DNA from: Microcaldota archaeon
GTDB taxonomy: Archaea > Micrarchaeota > Micrarchaeia > Norongarragalinales > Norongarragalinaceae
Direction: 5' to 3'
Assembly (NCBI GenBank): GCA_018304285.1
Contig: JAGVWL010000030.1
Span: 1 to 10,411 of the forward strand
DNA length: 10,411 bases
The notes below the pieces were generated by a model. The model searched no databases, was not told the DNA's origin, and worked only from the letters and a program-made list of their open reading frames with translations. Both the position numbers and the translations under genes were made by a program. This document shows, piece after piece, positions 1 through 5,357 of this stretch. Within the stretch, counting starts at the first letter, position 1, and each line of letters starts with the position of its first letter.

Positions 1-582
1 AAAAACTGGGAGTCCATGGACTTGCACATTCCCGCCAACGTCATACTCGCTTCATCTTTGCTTTTGAGGTTCAAGGCCGACGCCCTCGAGTGGAAGCCGC
101 TGGAAGAGTATAATGCGGTGGAAGAGGAAACGCCGATGCTCATCCAGGAAGACTTGCCCGAATTGATTCTCAAGCCCAACCGCCCCCGCGCGCGGCGCGT
201 TACGCTGCAAGAGCTCATGACTGCGGTTGAAAGCGTCATGAAGTCGGGCAGGCGCGTGCAGCGCATAATTCCAGCGCCGATTGCTTTGAACGTCCAGCTT
301 CCTCCCAAAACCATGGGCGAACGCATTTCGGAAGTTTTCGAAAAGGCAAAGGCGCTGAAAGACGCGGACGACCTGGTCTTGTTTTCGGAATTGAGCGAAG
401 GGAAGACTGTAGAGCATTTCATTCCCATGCTGCATTTAGTGAATTCGCAGAAAGTGGACGCGTGGCAGGACGAAATCTTCGGCGAAATCTTTTTGAAAGT
501 CCTCACTGAATCGCTGGGCGACGTTGCCGAAATAGCGGAAGGGCAGGAAAACGCGGAAAAGCAAAAGCTGGCCGCGGCATGA
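1..582 (+). CDS. scpA: Segregation and condensation protein A (ScpA), C-terminal part
   Basis: This is the kleisin subunit that bridges the head domains of the SMC dimer in chromosome condensation and segregation. The frame is open to the left edge, so the N-terminus lies outside the window; five codons precede the first visible Met at 16. Near the left edge, LHIPANVILASSLLLRFKAD matches the kleisin region after the N-terminal SMC-neck binding helices. The middle (roughly visible residues 35-95) is a charged linker. The end, with HFIPMLHLVNSQKVDAWQ followed by FGEIFLKVL, matches the C-terminal winged helix of ScpA that binds the SMC cap. The tail is Lys/Ala/Glu-rich. No scpB follows. The assignment is by recognition of family motifs, and the partner smc is expected upstream but not visible. 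Confidence 0.85.
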   Translation, partial: KNWESMDLHIPANVILASSLLLRFKADALEWKPLEEYNAVEEETPMLIQEDLPELILKPNRPRARRVTLQELMTAVESVMKSGRRVQRIIPAPIALNVQLPPKTMGERISEVFEKAKALKDADDLVLFSELSEGKTVEHFIPMLHLVNSQKVDAWQDEIFGEIFLKVLTESLGDVAEIAEGQENAEKQKLAAA

Positions 583-619
583 GCCTAAGGATTTAGTTCA
601 AACGCCGGGGGCGAGCGCG

Positions 620-979
620 TTGGAAGAGTTTATCAAAAACAAGCAACTGTCGAAGAAAGACGCCGATTACATCGCGTACGCGTTCTTAATCGCACGAAAG
701 AAAAACGACACGAAAGCCCGAATACTCGACTTCGTATTCGACCCTATTACTGCCTTTGAAACCATGAGGAACCTGGAACTCAACAAGGGTCTCATTAAGG
801 CCATCAGCAAAGCGGAAAAAGCCGGTTTAGGCAAGTCCATGCTTCCTCCGTTCAAACCGCCGGAGGGAACGAGGTTTCACACGCCGTTCATGGTCGATCC
901 TGAACACGGCAAGGCGTTAGAAGATTACGCGGCAAAGCACGAAAAACGGTTGAGAAAAGCTTTCGAGATAAGAAGATAA
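620..979 (+). CDS. Unknown small protein downstream of scpA; possible frameshifted start
   Basis: I do not recognise this 119-residue protein. It is charged and mostly helical, with a KKDADYIAYAFLIARKKND segment near residues 12-30, a Pro-rich stretch (about 76-90, PPFKPPEGTRFHTPF) and a basic C-terminus; there is no membrane segment. TTG at 620 is the best in-frame start, with a G-run (607-611) as a weak ribosome site. The frame stays open upstream into scpA. An ATG at 579 overlaps the scpA stop as ATGA, the usual coupled arrangement, but hits TAG at 594 after five codons. One extra base between 582 and 593 would join that ATG to this frame (M-S-x-K-D-L-V-Q-T-P-G...). The gene therefore either starts at TTG, carries a 1-base deletion, or reflects an assembly error. 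It was probably co-transcribed with scpA. Confidence 0.65.
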   Translation: MEEFIKNKQLSKKDADYIAYAFLIARKKNDTKARILDFVFDPITAFETMRNLELNKGLIKAISKAEKAGLGKSMLPPFKPPEGTRFHTPFMVDPEHGKALEDYAAKHEKRLRKAFEIRR

Positions 980-999
980 GCGTTGAAAACGCGTGGCGG

Positions 1000-2442
1000 T
1001 CAGCTTGAACCGCCCGACGAAAACGGCGGGCGCAACGCGAGCCTTTTTTTCTCTCCCGAGAAAGCTACAACCGCTTCCGAGCCCTCGCCCAGCACGTCAA
1101 TCTGCAGCGTTGGCGTTATCGACGCGATGGAGTCGGAAGAAGACGAGGCGCTCAGCACGAAGAAAACCTTGTTCTGAAGCGACGAAACCGACGCTATGAG
1201 CGCCGCGGGGAGTTTCGAAACGTCAGCCTCAAGCGCAATTCCCAAAGCCTGGCCTTCCTTCGGCTCGCCCAGCGAATTCAAAATGCATTCTATTGCAAGC
1301 GCCTGCAGCAAACCATCCGCGCCAAGCAACACCGCCCGACCGGTTTTTTCGCCCCACGGGTTTTTCAATTCCTCGACAGAATTGGGCGCGAAAACCCCGG
1401 GATAAGCGCGCTCGACGGTCTTCAAAATCCTGAGCGCTTTCGCTGCAGGATATTTTTGCGAGTTCGGCTCCAGCTTTTCTATCAATCCTGAAAGCGAAGC
1501 TTCGCCCCAGGCTTTTTCCACCACGCCCTTCAAATCAGCCGGAAGGAAAAGCTGTGAGAAAGATTTTGCAGACACGCGCCGCAAGTCGATGTAAAACCCT
1601 TTGCCCAGCGCATAGCTTTTCAGCGGAAAACCCGACGCCCGCGGAAGTCCGGCTTTCTCCAATTCAAACGCGGTTTTGTTCGGGAAAGCCAAGCCCTGCA
1701 GGAAATCGCTTTCCCCCACGGCTATGCACGGTATTCCCGACACCAAAAGGTTTTCGACGCAAACCTGCAGCGCACCCAACCGCCCTTGCCGCGCACCGCC
1801 CAAAACCAGGGTGGTTTGCATTTCGCTGGGCGACACGTCCACTTGCGTGCCGTCCGGCGAAAAGCCGAGAACCGCCTTTTTCTCGTCCAGCGCGGAAAAC
1901 AGTTTTTTCGTCTTGAAGCCGCCGAGGGCGAAAAGCATCATCGGATCGCCTAACAGGTTTTCGCCAACGCTTTCCTCCGTTTCACCGAGTTCCCGAGCCC
2001 TGCAGCCGTAACTCCGCGCGACGTCGAAAGCCAGTTGCGCAAGCGATTTTATCTCGTCGTACTGCTCTTTCACTGCTTTCACAAGCTCTTCCTTGCGGAA
2101 TTCCACGAAAAACGGCTGGGCTTCAAGCAAAACGAAAGTAAAGTGCTTCTTGTCGACGACTTTCGAAACCAAGCTCAAGTCGCGCATCTGGCCCTGAACG
2201 AACTTTTCCACTCCAGCCGCGCTTCCCTCAAGGAAAAGCGGTTTTTTCAAGAGCACGAGCACGCCCTGCTTTCCCGCGGGAACCGGGGAGGGCTTTGCGT
2301 TTCCGTTCCCGTTCGCGGGCTCTTTCGGAAACGCCACCACGAGCAGAAGCTTTTCCGGATTCGCATAAATGCCAGTGGGAATCCCGTTCCAATCCGCGGA
2401 AGCGATTTCCTTCCACGGGCCGAAAGGCAAGTCTAAATCCAT
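1000..2442 (-). CDS. HerA/FtsK-like (DUF87-type) protein with a degenerate P-loop
   Basis: A 480-residue soluble protein. Residues 1-190 are a mixed alpha/beta N-terminal region with a Gly/Asn/Pro linker near 40-58. From about 190 the layout follows HerA-type ATPases: LGFSPDG, then V-D-V-S, then the strand TTLVLGG running into GGARQGRLG at 215-223, where an active enzyme has GxTGSGKS/T. A helix and the strand GIPCIAVGESD follow, matching the HerA segment after the P-loop. The C-terminus has a glycine-rich hairpin like the family's end (LGEGSEAVVAFSG). The nucleotide-binding Lys and Ser/Thr are absent, and I see no Walker B DE pair. I infer an ATPase fold that has lost hydrolysis. ATG at 2442 is preferred over ATG 2484 because a TATA box centred 27 bp upstream predicts a leaderless start there. 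Fold assignment is moderate. Confidence 0.5.
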   Translation of the reverse strand: MDLDLPFGPWKEIASADWNGIPTGIYANPEKLLLVVAFPKEPANGNGNAKPSPVPAGKQGVLVLLKKPLFLEGSAAGVEKFVQGQMRDLSLVSKVVDKKHFTFVLLEAQPFFVEFRKEELVKAVKEQYDEIKSLAQLAFDVARSYGCRARELGETEESVGENLLGDPMMLFALGGFKTKKLFSALDEKKAVLGFSPDGTQVDVSPSEMQTTLVLGGARQGRLGALQVCVENLLVSGIPCIAVGESDFLQGLAFPNKTAFELEKAGLPRASGFPLKSYALGKGFYIDLRRVSAKSFSQLFLPADLKGVVEKAWGEASLSGLIEKLEPNSQKYPAAKALRILKTVERAYPGVFAPNSVEELKNPWGEKTGRAVLLGADGLLQALAIECILNSLGEPKEGQALGIALEADVSKLPAALIASVSSLQNKVFFVLSASSSSDSIASITPTLQIDVLGEGSEAVVAFSGEKKRLALRPPFSSGGSS

Positions 2443-2465
2443 ACGCAGTATAACACGCCTTTTCG

Positions 2466-2473
2466 TTTTAAAG
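2466..2473 (-). promoter_or_regulatory. TATA box for the HerA-like gene
   Basis: CTTTAAAA on the minus strand is centred about 27 bp before ATG 2442, the spacing expected if transcription starts at the start codon. This supports a leaderless mRNA and the choice of start. Confidence 0.55.
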
Positions 2474-2521
2474 CAATTGCGCAAAGGCTGCGTACGCGGA
2501 ACAAAGGCCCTGCATCAGCTA

Positions 2522-2561
2522 GCGTTAGCGGGCGGCTAACGCCTTCGCCAACAAGCCGCCC
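2522..2561. repeat. Two overlapping, mutually exclusive inverted repeats
   Basis: The first is a perfect 8-bp repeat, GCGTTAGC (2522-2529) and GCTAACGC (2535-2542), around a 5-base loop GGGCG. The second uses that loop: GGGCGGCT (2530-2537) pairs with AGCCGCCC (2554-2561) across 16 bases. Both lie between divergent TATA boxes, so they may be a DNA operator rather than RNA. The function is unknown. Confidence 0.45.
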
Positions 2562-2573
2562 CACGAAAAAAAG

Positions 2574-2582
2574 GTTTTAAAT
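2574..2582 (+). promoter_or_regulatory. TATA box for the 2603-3157 gene
   Basis: GTTTTAAAT is centred about 26 bp before ATG 2603, after an A-rich stretch (2565-2572). The spacing predicts a leaderless transcript. Confidence 0.6.
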
Positions 2583-2602
2583 GCGGAAGCGGTTCTTTAG
2601 TC

Positions 2603-3157
2603 ATGGACTTGAAAATCGTCATCCGGCAACTGCTTGAAAAAGGGCTTTCGCGAGAGCAGGTGATAAGCAATTTGCAGGAGCTGGGAGTGAGCGACGCGGA
2701 AAAGCTTTTCGACGAAGCCGTCGCGCAGCAAAAGCCCGCTATGCCGCCGGCACCCAAGCCGCAAGCGCAGGAAACGCAAACCCCCCAATCAAGAGGATTG
2801 TTCAAGCAAATGGAAGAACCTGTTGAAAAGGTGCATGCGCCAAGCGCGGAAAAAGACGACGGGCAAGTCAGCATGAGTGAAGTGGTGGAAACGGAAGGCA
2901 AAAGCCTGTTCAAGCCTTCGCAGAAGCAAGAGCAGAGGGAAGAAGCGGAAAGGCCGGAAGTTGAAATAATCAGGCAGGACGAAGGGCAGGAAAAAGAAAA
3001 ACCGCGGGCTATAAAACCTTGGGAAAAAGAAACCGACGCTAACCTGACTCTTGAAGAAAAAGTGGACGAAGCGCTCGCGCTGCTCAAGGCGCTGGAAGCC
3101 ATCAATGAAAAGATTCTCGACACCGACAGGAAAATACTATTGCGGAACAAGCCCTAG
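2603..3157 (+). CDS. Unknown protein: helical head, disordered charged linker, helical tail
   Basis: A 184-residue soluble protein that I cannot name. Residues 1-41 form two or three short helices (IRQLLEKGLSREQVISNLQE then a GVSDAEKLFDEAV helix), similar in style to small UBA-like or HTH-like helical modules. Residues 42-140 are low-complexity, rich in Pro, Gln, Glu and Lys, and probably disordered. Two short LFK segments (about 66-68 and 102-104: RGLFKQM and KSLFKPS) recur within it and could be short binding motifs. Residues 148-184 form a final helix (LEEKVDEALALLKALEAINE) ending in a basic tail. ATG 2603 is supported by the TATA box 26 bp upstream. It looks like a tethering or adaptor protein, which is inference. 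It is convergent with the small membrane genes that follow. Confidence 0.7.
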   Translation: MDLKIVIRQLLEKGLSREQVISNLQELGVSDAEKLFDEAVAQQKPAMPPAPKPQAQETQTPQSRGLFKQMEEPVEKVHAPSAEKDDGQVSMSEVVETEGKSLFKPSQKQEQREEAERPEVEIIRQDEGQEKEKPRAIKPWEKETDANLTLEEKVDEALALLKALEAINEKILDTDRKILLRNKP

Positions 3158-3174
3158 AAAAACACAACGGGAAT

Positions 3175-3327
3175 TCAGCCGTTGCGCGCCAAGTACCACA
3201 CTACGAAGAGCGCGGCAACCAACACGAGCGGGTCGGCGTAAAGCAAGACGCTCCACAACGAATCTCGCAAAGGCTCGACTAAAATCACGAGCAGGAAAAT
3301 CAAAGCCCAAAAACCGCTTTTGCCCAT
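3175..3327 (-). CDS. 50-residue two-helix membrane peptide
   Basis: This short gene encodes 50 residues beginning MGKSGFW. Helix 1 (about residues 6-18, FWALIFLLVILVE) and helix 2 (about 31-46, ADPLVLVAALFVVWYL) are hydrophobic and joined by a loop with an R-D pair (PLRDSLWSVLLY); it ends ARNG. A G-T-G-A-T Shine-Dalgarno-like element sits 5 bases before the ATG, and an in-frame TGA lies just upstream, so the start is well fixed. It follows the 95-residue membrane gene by 43 bp on the same strand. A TATA-like TTTAAATT (3345-3352) and a TTTTAAA-type element (3369-3375) could also provide its own promoter. It resembles the other small membrane proteins in the window in composition but not in sequence. 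No family is recognised. Confidence 0.65.
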   Translation of the reverse strand: MGKSGFWALIFLLVILVEPLRDSLWSVLLYADPLVLVAALFVVWYLARNG

Positions 3328-3344
3328 GCCACATCACTTACCTT

Positions 3345-3375
3345 AATTTAAACCCTGCGCGAACCGGCTTTTAAA
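3345..3375 (-). promoter_or_regulatory. Possible promoter for the 50-residue membrane peptide
   Basis: Two minus-strand A/T boxes, TTTAAATT (3345-3352) and TTTAAAAG near 3368-3375, lie upstream of ATG 3327. The second would give a leader of about 18 bases carrying the GTGAT ribosome site; the first is slightly too close for a leaderless start. Read-through from the upstream gene is equally possible. Confidence 0.35.
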
Positions 3376-3658
3376 CGCCCAGCATTACGATTACGGCCCC
3401 GAAAACGACTAGCGTGAGGAACGCCTCGCCCAGAGTGGCGGTCAAGAAATCAAAGTAAGCCAGCAACGCTATGATTGCTATCGGGATAAGCAAAGGCACG
3501 TTCGACGCGATTCCATTAAGCAAAGCAAACGGAATTTGGACGAACAATGCAGGCCCCCAAATCAGCGGGCTGTCGGTACTGAACCCGCCGCTGGTGTACG
3601 ACCCGATTGCGACGAAAATGAACACTAGCAGTACTAGCGATTGCGCATCGAAAACCAC
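3371..3658 (-). CDS. Unknown 95-residue membrane protein
   Basis: A very hydrophobic protein with no recognised family. Helix 1 spans about residues 7-20 (SLVLLVFIFVAIGS). A Gly/Ser/Thr-rich loop follows (YTSGGFSTDS), then a re-entrant or amphipathic hydrophobic segment (35-50), and two helices at about 54-69 and 76-94, ending directly in the membrane (VIVMLGV). It has only three or four charged residues in all. The start is GTG 3658: the minus strand has AGGTG ending 6 bases upstream as a good ribosome site, and a near-consensus TATA box (3695-3703) predicts a leader of about 15 bases. The 7-6-7 inverted repeat at 3704-3723 abuts that box, so the gene is probably regulated. It is divergent from the MIP18-family gene and upstream of the 50-residue membrane peptide. 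Confidence 0.7.
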   Translation of the reverse strand: MVFDAQSLVLLVFIFVAIGSYTSGGFSTDSPLIWGPALFVQIPFALLNGIASNVPLLIPIAIIALLAYFDFLTATLGEAFLTLVVFGAVIVMLGV

Positions 3659-3694
3659 TTTTTACACCTGTAATACAACCTTGCAAACCCCCCC

Positions 3695-3703
3695 TTTTAT
3701 ACC
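3695..3703 (-). promoter_or_regulatory. TATA box for the 95-residue membrane gene
   Basis: GGTATAAAA on the minus strand is the strongest TATA match in the window. It places transcription start near 3673, leaving a short leader that contains the AGGTG ribosome site for GTG 3658. Confidence 0.65.
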
Positions 3704-3723
3704 TTACTACATTTAAGTAGTAA
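3704..3723. promoter_or_regulatory. Candidate operator, 7-6-7 inverted repeat
   Basis: TTACTAC (3704-3710), six bases ATTTAA, then GTAGTAA (3717-3723) form a perfect dyad. It directly abuts the minus-strand TATA box at 3695-3703, covering the BRE position, and its A/T centre could itself be a TATA element for the plus-strand gene. A dimeric regulator bound here could control both divergent genes. The regulator is unknown. Confidence 0.55.
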
Positions 3724-3755
3724 CAACACGAGGGGGATGCTTTTTGCAGGTGGTG

Positions 3756-3765
3756 TTTTTAATTT
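3756..3765 (+). promoter_or_regulatory. Possible TATA box for the MIP18-family gene
   Basis: TTTTTAATTT predicts a start near 3786, leaving a very short leader with GGGAG (3785-3789). An alternative is the ATTTAA centre of the dyad at 3711-3716, which would give a leader of about 60 bases. Confidence 0.4.
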
Positions 3766-3798
3766 TCCCGCACACTATGAGCATGGGAGTTGCTTGGA

Positions 3799-4098
3799 AT
3801 GGTGTCGGAAAAGGAAGTTTTGGAAGCCTTGAAAACGGTTTTGGACCCGGAAATAGCATTCAACATAGTCGACTTGGGGCTGGTGTATGGAATAGCCGTC
3901 GAGGGCAAAACCGTTTCCATCAAAATGACCATGACCACGCCGTTGTGCCCCATGGCGCCGGAAATAATCGGGGAAGTTAAAACGACAGTGGGAAAGCTCG
4001 AGGGGATCGAAAAGGTGGAAGTGGAAATCGTTTGGAACCCGCCTTGGACTCCCGATAAAATGAGCGAACAGGCGAAAATCGAATTGGGCTTGGTTTGA
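3799..4098 (+). CDS. MIP18/DUF59-family iron-sulfur cluster assembly protein
   Basis: A 99-residue single-domain protein of the MIP18 (DUF59, SufT/PaaD-like) family, which takes part in Fe-S cluster assembly or delivery to apoproteins in the cytoplasm. All the family marks are visible: D16-P-E18, then NIVDLGLVYG (22-31), the MTMTTPLCPMA segment (43-53) with the conserved Cys50, then the GIEKVEVEIVWNPPW strand (69-83), and the end TPDKMSEQAKIELG. The length is normal for a stand-alone member. The start is set at ATG 3799 with GGGAG nine bases upstream; TTG 3790 would add three residues and overlap the ribosome site. It stands alone on the plus strand between minus-strand membrane genes, with no suf or ApbC/Mrp partner in view. 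The exact client proteins cannot be told. Confidence 0.9.
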   Translation: MVSEKEVLEALKTVLDPEIAFNIVDLGLVYGIAVEGKTVSIKMTMTTPLCPMAPEIIGEVKTTVGKLEGIEKVEVEIVWNPPWTPDKMSEQAKIELGLV

Positions 4099-4105
4099 GC
4101 CGCCG

Positions 4106-4130
4106 GGCCGCGGCCGAATTACTTTTTTTT
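4106..4130 (+). terminator. Possible terminator after the MIP18-family gene
   Basis: A GC palindrome GGCCGCGGCC (4106-4115) is followed by eight T (4123-4130) on the plus strand, eight bases after the stop codon. Archaeal termination commonly uses T-runs. The T-run is also the Lys-rich end of the convergent gene, so it may be coincidental. Confidence 0.45.
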
Positions 4131-4511
4131 AGCGTCGAGTTTTTTCTTGAGCGAATCGAGCTCTTTTTTCAGGGACGCCGTTTCCTTCTTGGCTTCAGCT
4201 TTGGCAGCATGGATTTCCTTGCGTATCTTGCGCGTGCGCCCGGTCATCTGGTCCAGCCTGATGTCTTCAATAACCGCGTCCGAAGCAGAGCGCGTGGAAT
4301 CCTGCTGCACGATTATCACCCTTGGCGGCGCAAGCGCCTTCGCCTCGGAGGTTTTCTCAGCTTGCGGTTCGGCCTTGCCGTCGCCGTCCTTGTAGAAAAG
4401 TATTATGCTCAAGCCCAGTGCGATGAAGGCGATGAAGAGCCATTCCAATTCAGTGAGCAAAGACACGAAGGCTATGGCAATGAGGAAAAAACCGAGAGTC
4501 CGCGCGTTCAT
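4119..4511 (-). CDS. Small membrane protein with coiled-coil tail (cluster gene 9)
   Basis: A 130-residue protein, the last gene of the minus-strand membrane cluster. Two helices form an N-terminal hairpin (about 6-20, LGFFLIAIAFVSLL, and 24-40, WLFIAFIALGLSIILFY) with a short acidic turn. A linker (KDGDGKAEPQ...) leads to a strand-like PRVIIVQQD at 63-71. The C-terminal half (about 80-130) is a strongly charged helix with heptad character and repeated KK, ending in KKK, probably a cytosolic coiled coil. The hairpin plus P-x-I-I plan matches the two genes upstream (4565-4918 and 4915-5262), although the tail differs completely. ATG 4511 is clear; the 53-bp gap upstream contains only an A-rich stretch with a weak ribosome site. 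No named family is recognised. Confidence 0.7.
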   Translation of the reverse strand: MNARTLGFFLIAIAFVSLLTELEWLFIAFIALGLSIILFYKDGDGKAEPQAEKTSEAKALAPPRVIIVQQDSTRSASDAVIEDIRLDQMTGRTRKIRKEIHAAKAEAKKETASLKKELDSLKKKLDAKKK

Positions 4512-4564
4512 GCAAAAAAACCTTTTTCGTTTTTTTCTTTCAGTCCAGTCCGCAATGCGCCGCG

Positions 4565-4918
4565 CTATTTTTCGTCTTTCTCTATGCCTAAAAGGTATAG
4601 CAGGCTGCGGCCGATGTTGTTAAACGCCAGACCGACGTGGTAGAAGACGTATTCGTTCGGATGGTCATCCCACCGGTCTTTCCAGTTTTTGACTTTAAGC
4701 CTGAGTTCCTTCTTGCTGGGCGGAGCGCCGCCTTGGTCTATTATGACGGGCTGGCCCGCAGAATCCTGCGCTTCCCGGTAATAACCCCGCCCTCGGGGTT
4801 TTTCAGTGAAAAGCAACAGCACTCCCGCCAGAATTACGAGCGCGCCGAAAAACTCCATTCCGTTTTCGAACGAAAACCACGCCAAAGCGCCCAGCACCGC
4901 GAGCACGAGCAAATTCAT
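4565..4918 (-). CDS. Small membrane-hairpin protein (cluster gene 8), paralogue of gene 7
   Basis: A 117-residue protein. The N-terminal membrane hairpin spans about residues 2-16 (NLLVLAVLGALAWF) and 22-37 (EFFGALVILAGVLLLF). A basic/Tyr linker (TEKPRGRGYYRE) leads to PVIIDQG at 57-63, then ELRLKVKNWKDRW and an amphipathic helix (NEYVFYHVGLAFNNIGRSLLYLLGI) that could lie on the membrane. Gene 7 upstream has the same order with PIIIKTG at 56-62 and a matching amphipathic end, so the two are probably tandem paralogues. I chose ATG 4918 rather than the open frame up to 5029 because it overlaps the stop of gene 7 as ATGA, implying coupled translation, and because the extension would lie entirely inside gene 7's C-terminal coding part. 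Function unknown. Confidence 0.75.
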   Translation of the reverse strand: MNLLVLAVLGALAWFSFENGMEFFGALVILAGVLLLFTEKPRGRGYYREAQDSAGQPVIIDQGGAPPSKKELRLKVKNWKDRWDDHPNEYVFYHVGLAFNNIGRSLLYLLGIEKDEK

Positions 4919-5262
4919 TTTTTCTTTCCCCCGCCAACGCGCAGCAGGCGCCACAAGATTTTCACTGGAAACAGGACGATGTCTGACAGGTTGCTGAAAA
5001 GGTCTTCGTATGAAGTCGTGCCACTCCACTCCCCTTTGATGCGCATTTTAACGAATTCCGGCTGGGGCGCGTGAGAACCGGTTTTTATGATTATGGGAGC
5101 ATGGCTTTGCGGAGAAGGTTCGCGCGCCACGCGCGCGGCCTCCTGCGGCTTGACGAGCAAAGCGAAAACTCCCGCGAGTATTATGAGAAAGCCGATGAAT
5201 TGGGACGAGTCCATGATGAAAGCGCCGACAACGAACAATGCGACAGCCAAAAGCCAAGCCAT
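4915..5262 (-). CDS. Small membrane-hairpin protein (cluster gene 7), paralogue of gene 8
   Basis: A 115-residue protein. Helices at about 2-17 (AWLLAVALFVVGAFIM) and 21-37 (QFIGFLIILAGVFALLV) form a hairpin with a D-S-S turn. A polar linker (38-55) leads to PIIIKTG (56-62), then VKMRIKGEWSG and an amphipathic C-terminal helix (DLFSNLSDIVLFPVKILWRLLRV) ending GGGKKK. The IILAGV segment of helix 2 matches VILAGV in gene 8. It begins at ATG 5262. A TATA box at 5315-5322 predicts a leader of about 29 bases containing GGGAG (5278-5282), and a hairpin separates it from the gene upstream, so it probably opens its own three-gene unit. It overlaps gene 8 by four bases. Function unknown. Confidence 0.75.
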   Translation of the reverse strand: MAWLLAVALFVVGAFIMDSSQFIGFLIILAGVFALLVKPQEAARVAREPSPQSHAPIIIKTGSHAPQPEFVKMRIKGEWSGTTSYEDLFSNLSDIVLFPVKILWRLLRVGGGKKK

Positions 5263-5314
5263 TTTTTATTCGCGTCTCCCAGCAAGAGCTAATACGAATA
5301 AGAGCGAATCGTGC

Positions 5315-5330
5315 TTTTAAAACGTTTTAA
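5315..5330 (-). promoter_or_regulatory. TATA element inside a 14-bp palindrome
   Basis: TTTTAAAA (5315-5322) is a good TATA match for the minus-strand gene starting at 5262, predicting transcription start near 5291. It sits in the perfect palindrome TTAAAACGTTTTAA (5317-5330), which could be a regulator site or simply two overlapping TATA elements. Confidence 0.5.
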
Positions 5331-5334
5331 TCCT

Positions 5335-5355
5335 GCAAAGGCGTGTTGCCTTTGC
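5335..5355 (-). terminator. Hairpin between two transcription units (possible terminator)
   Basis: GCAAAGGC (5335-5342) and GCCTTTGC (5348-5355) form a perfect 8-bp stem with a GTGTT loop. It starts two bases after the stop codon of the gene at 5358-5645 and precedes the next gene's TATA box. There is only a short T-run after it, so it may instead be an mRNA 3' stabiliser. Confidence 0.45.
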
Positions 5356-5357
5356 GT

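Noticed and set aside
2536..3150. 204-codon minus-strand open frame rich in Ser, Cys and Phe
   Set aside because: Complement of the Glu/Lys/Gln-rich linker of the 2603-3157 gene, which has a TATA box and ATG at the right spacing.
3737..3832. Short plus-strand frame starting at ATG 3737 after GAGGGGG
   Set aside because: The G-run directly touches the ATG with no spacing, and the 31-residue product is unremarkable and overlaps the MIP18-family gene.
4095..4643. 182-codon plus-strand open frame antisense to the membrane genes
   Set aside because: It runs opposite to two genes with clear start signals and membrane helices; its translation is Arg/Phe/Ser-rich with no domain and it begins inside the MIP18-family stop region.
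4919..5029. N-terminal extension of the 4565-4918 gene
   Set aside because: The extension lies fully inside the upstream gene's coding part, is Arg/Pro-rich without membrane character, and ATG 4918 gives an ATGA coupled start.
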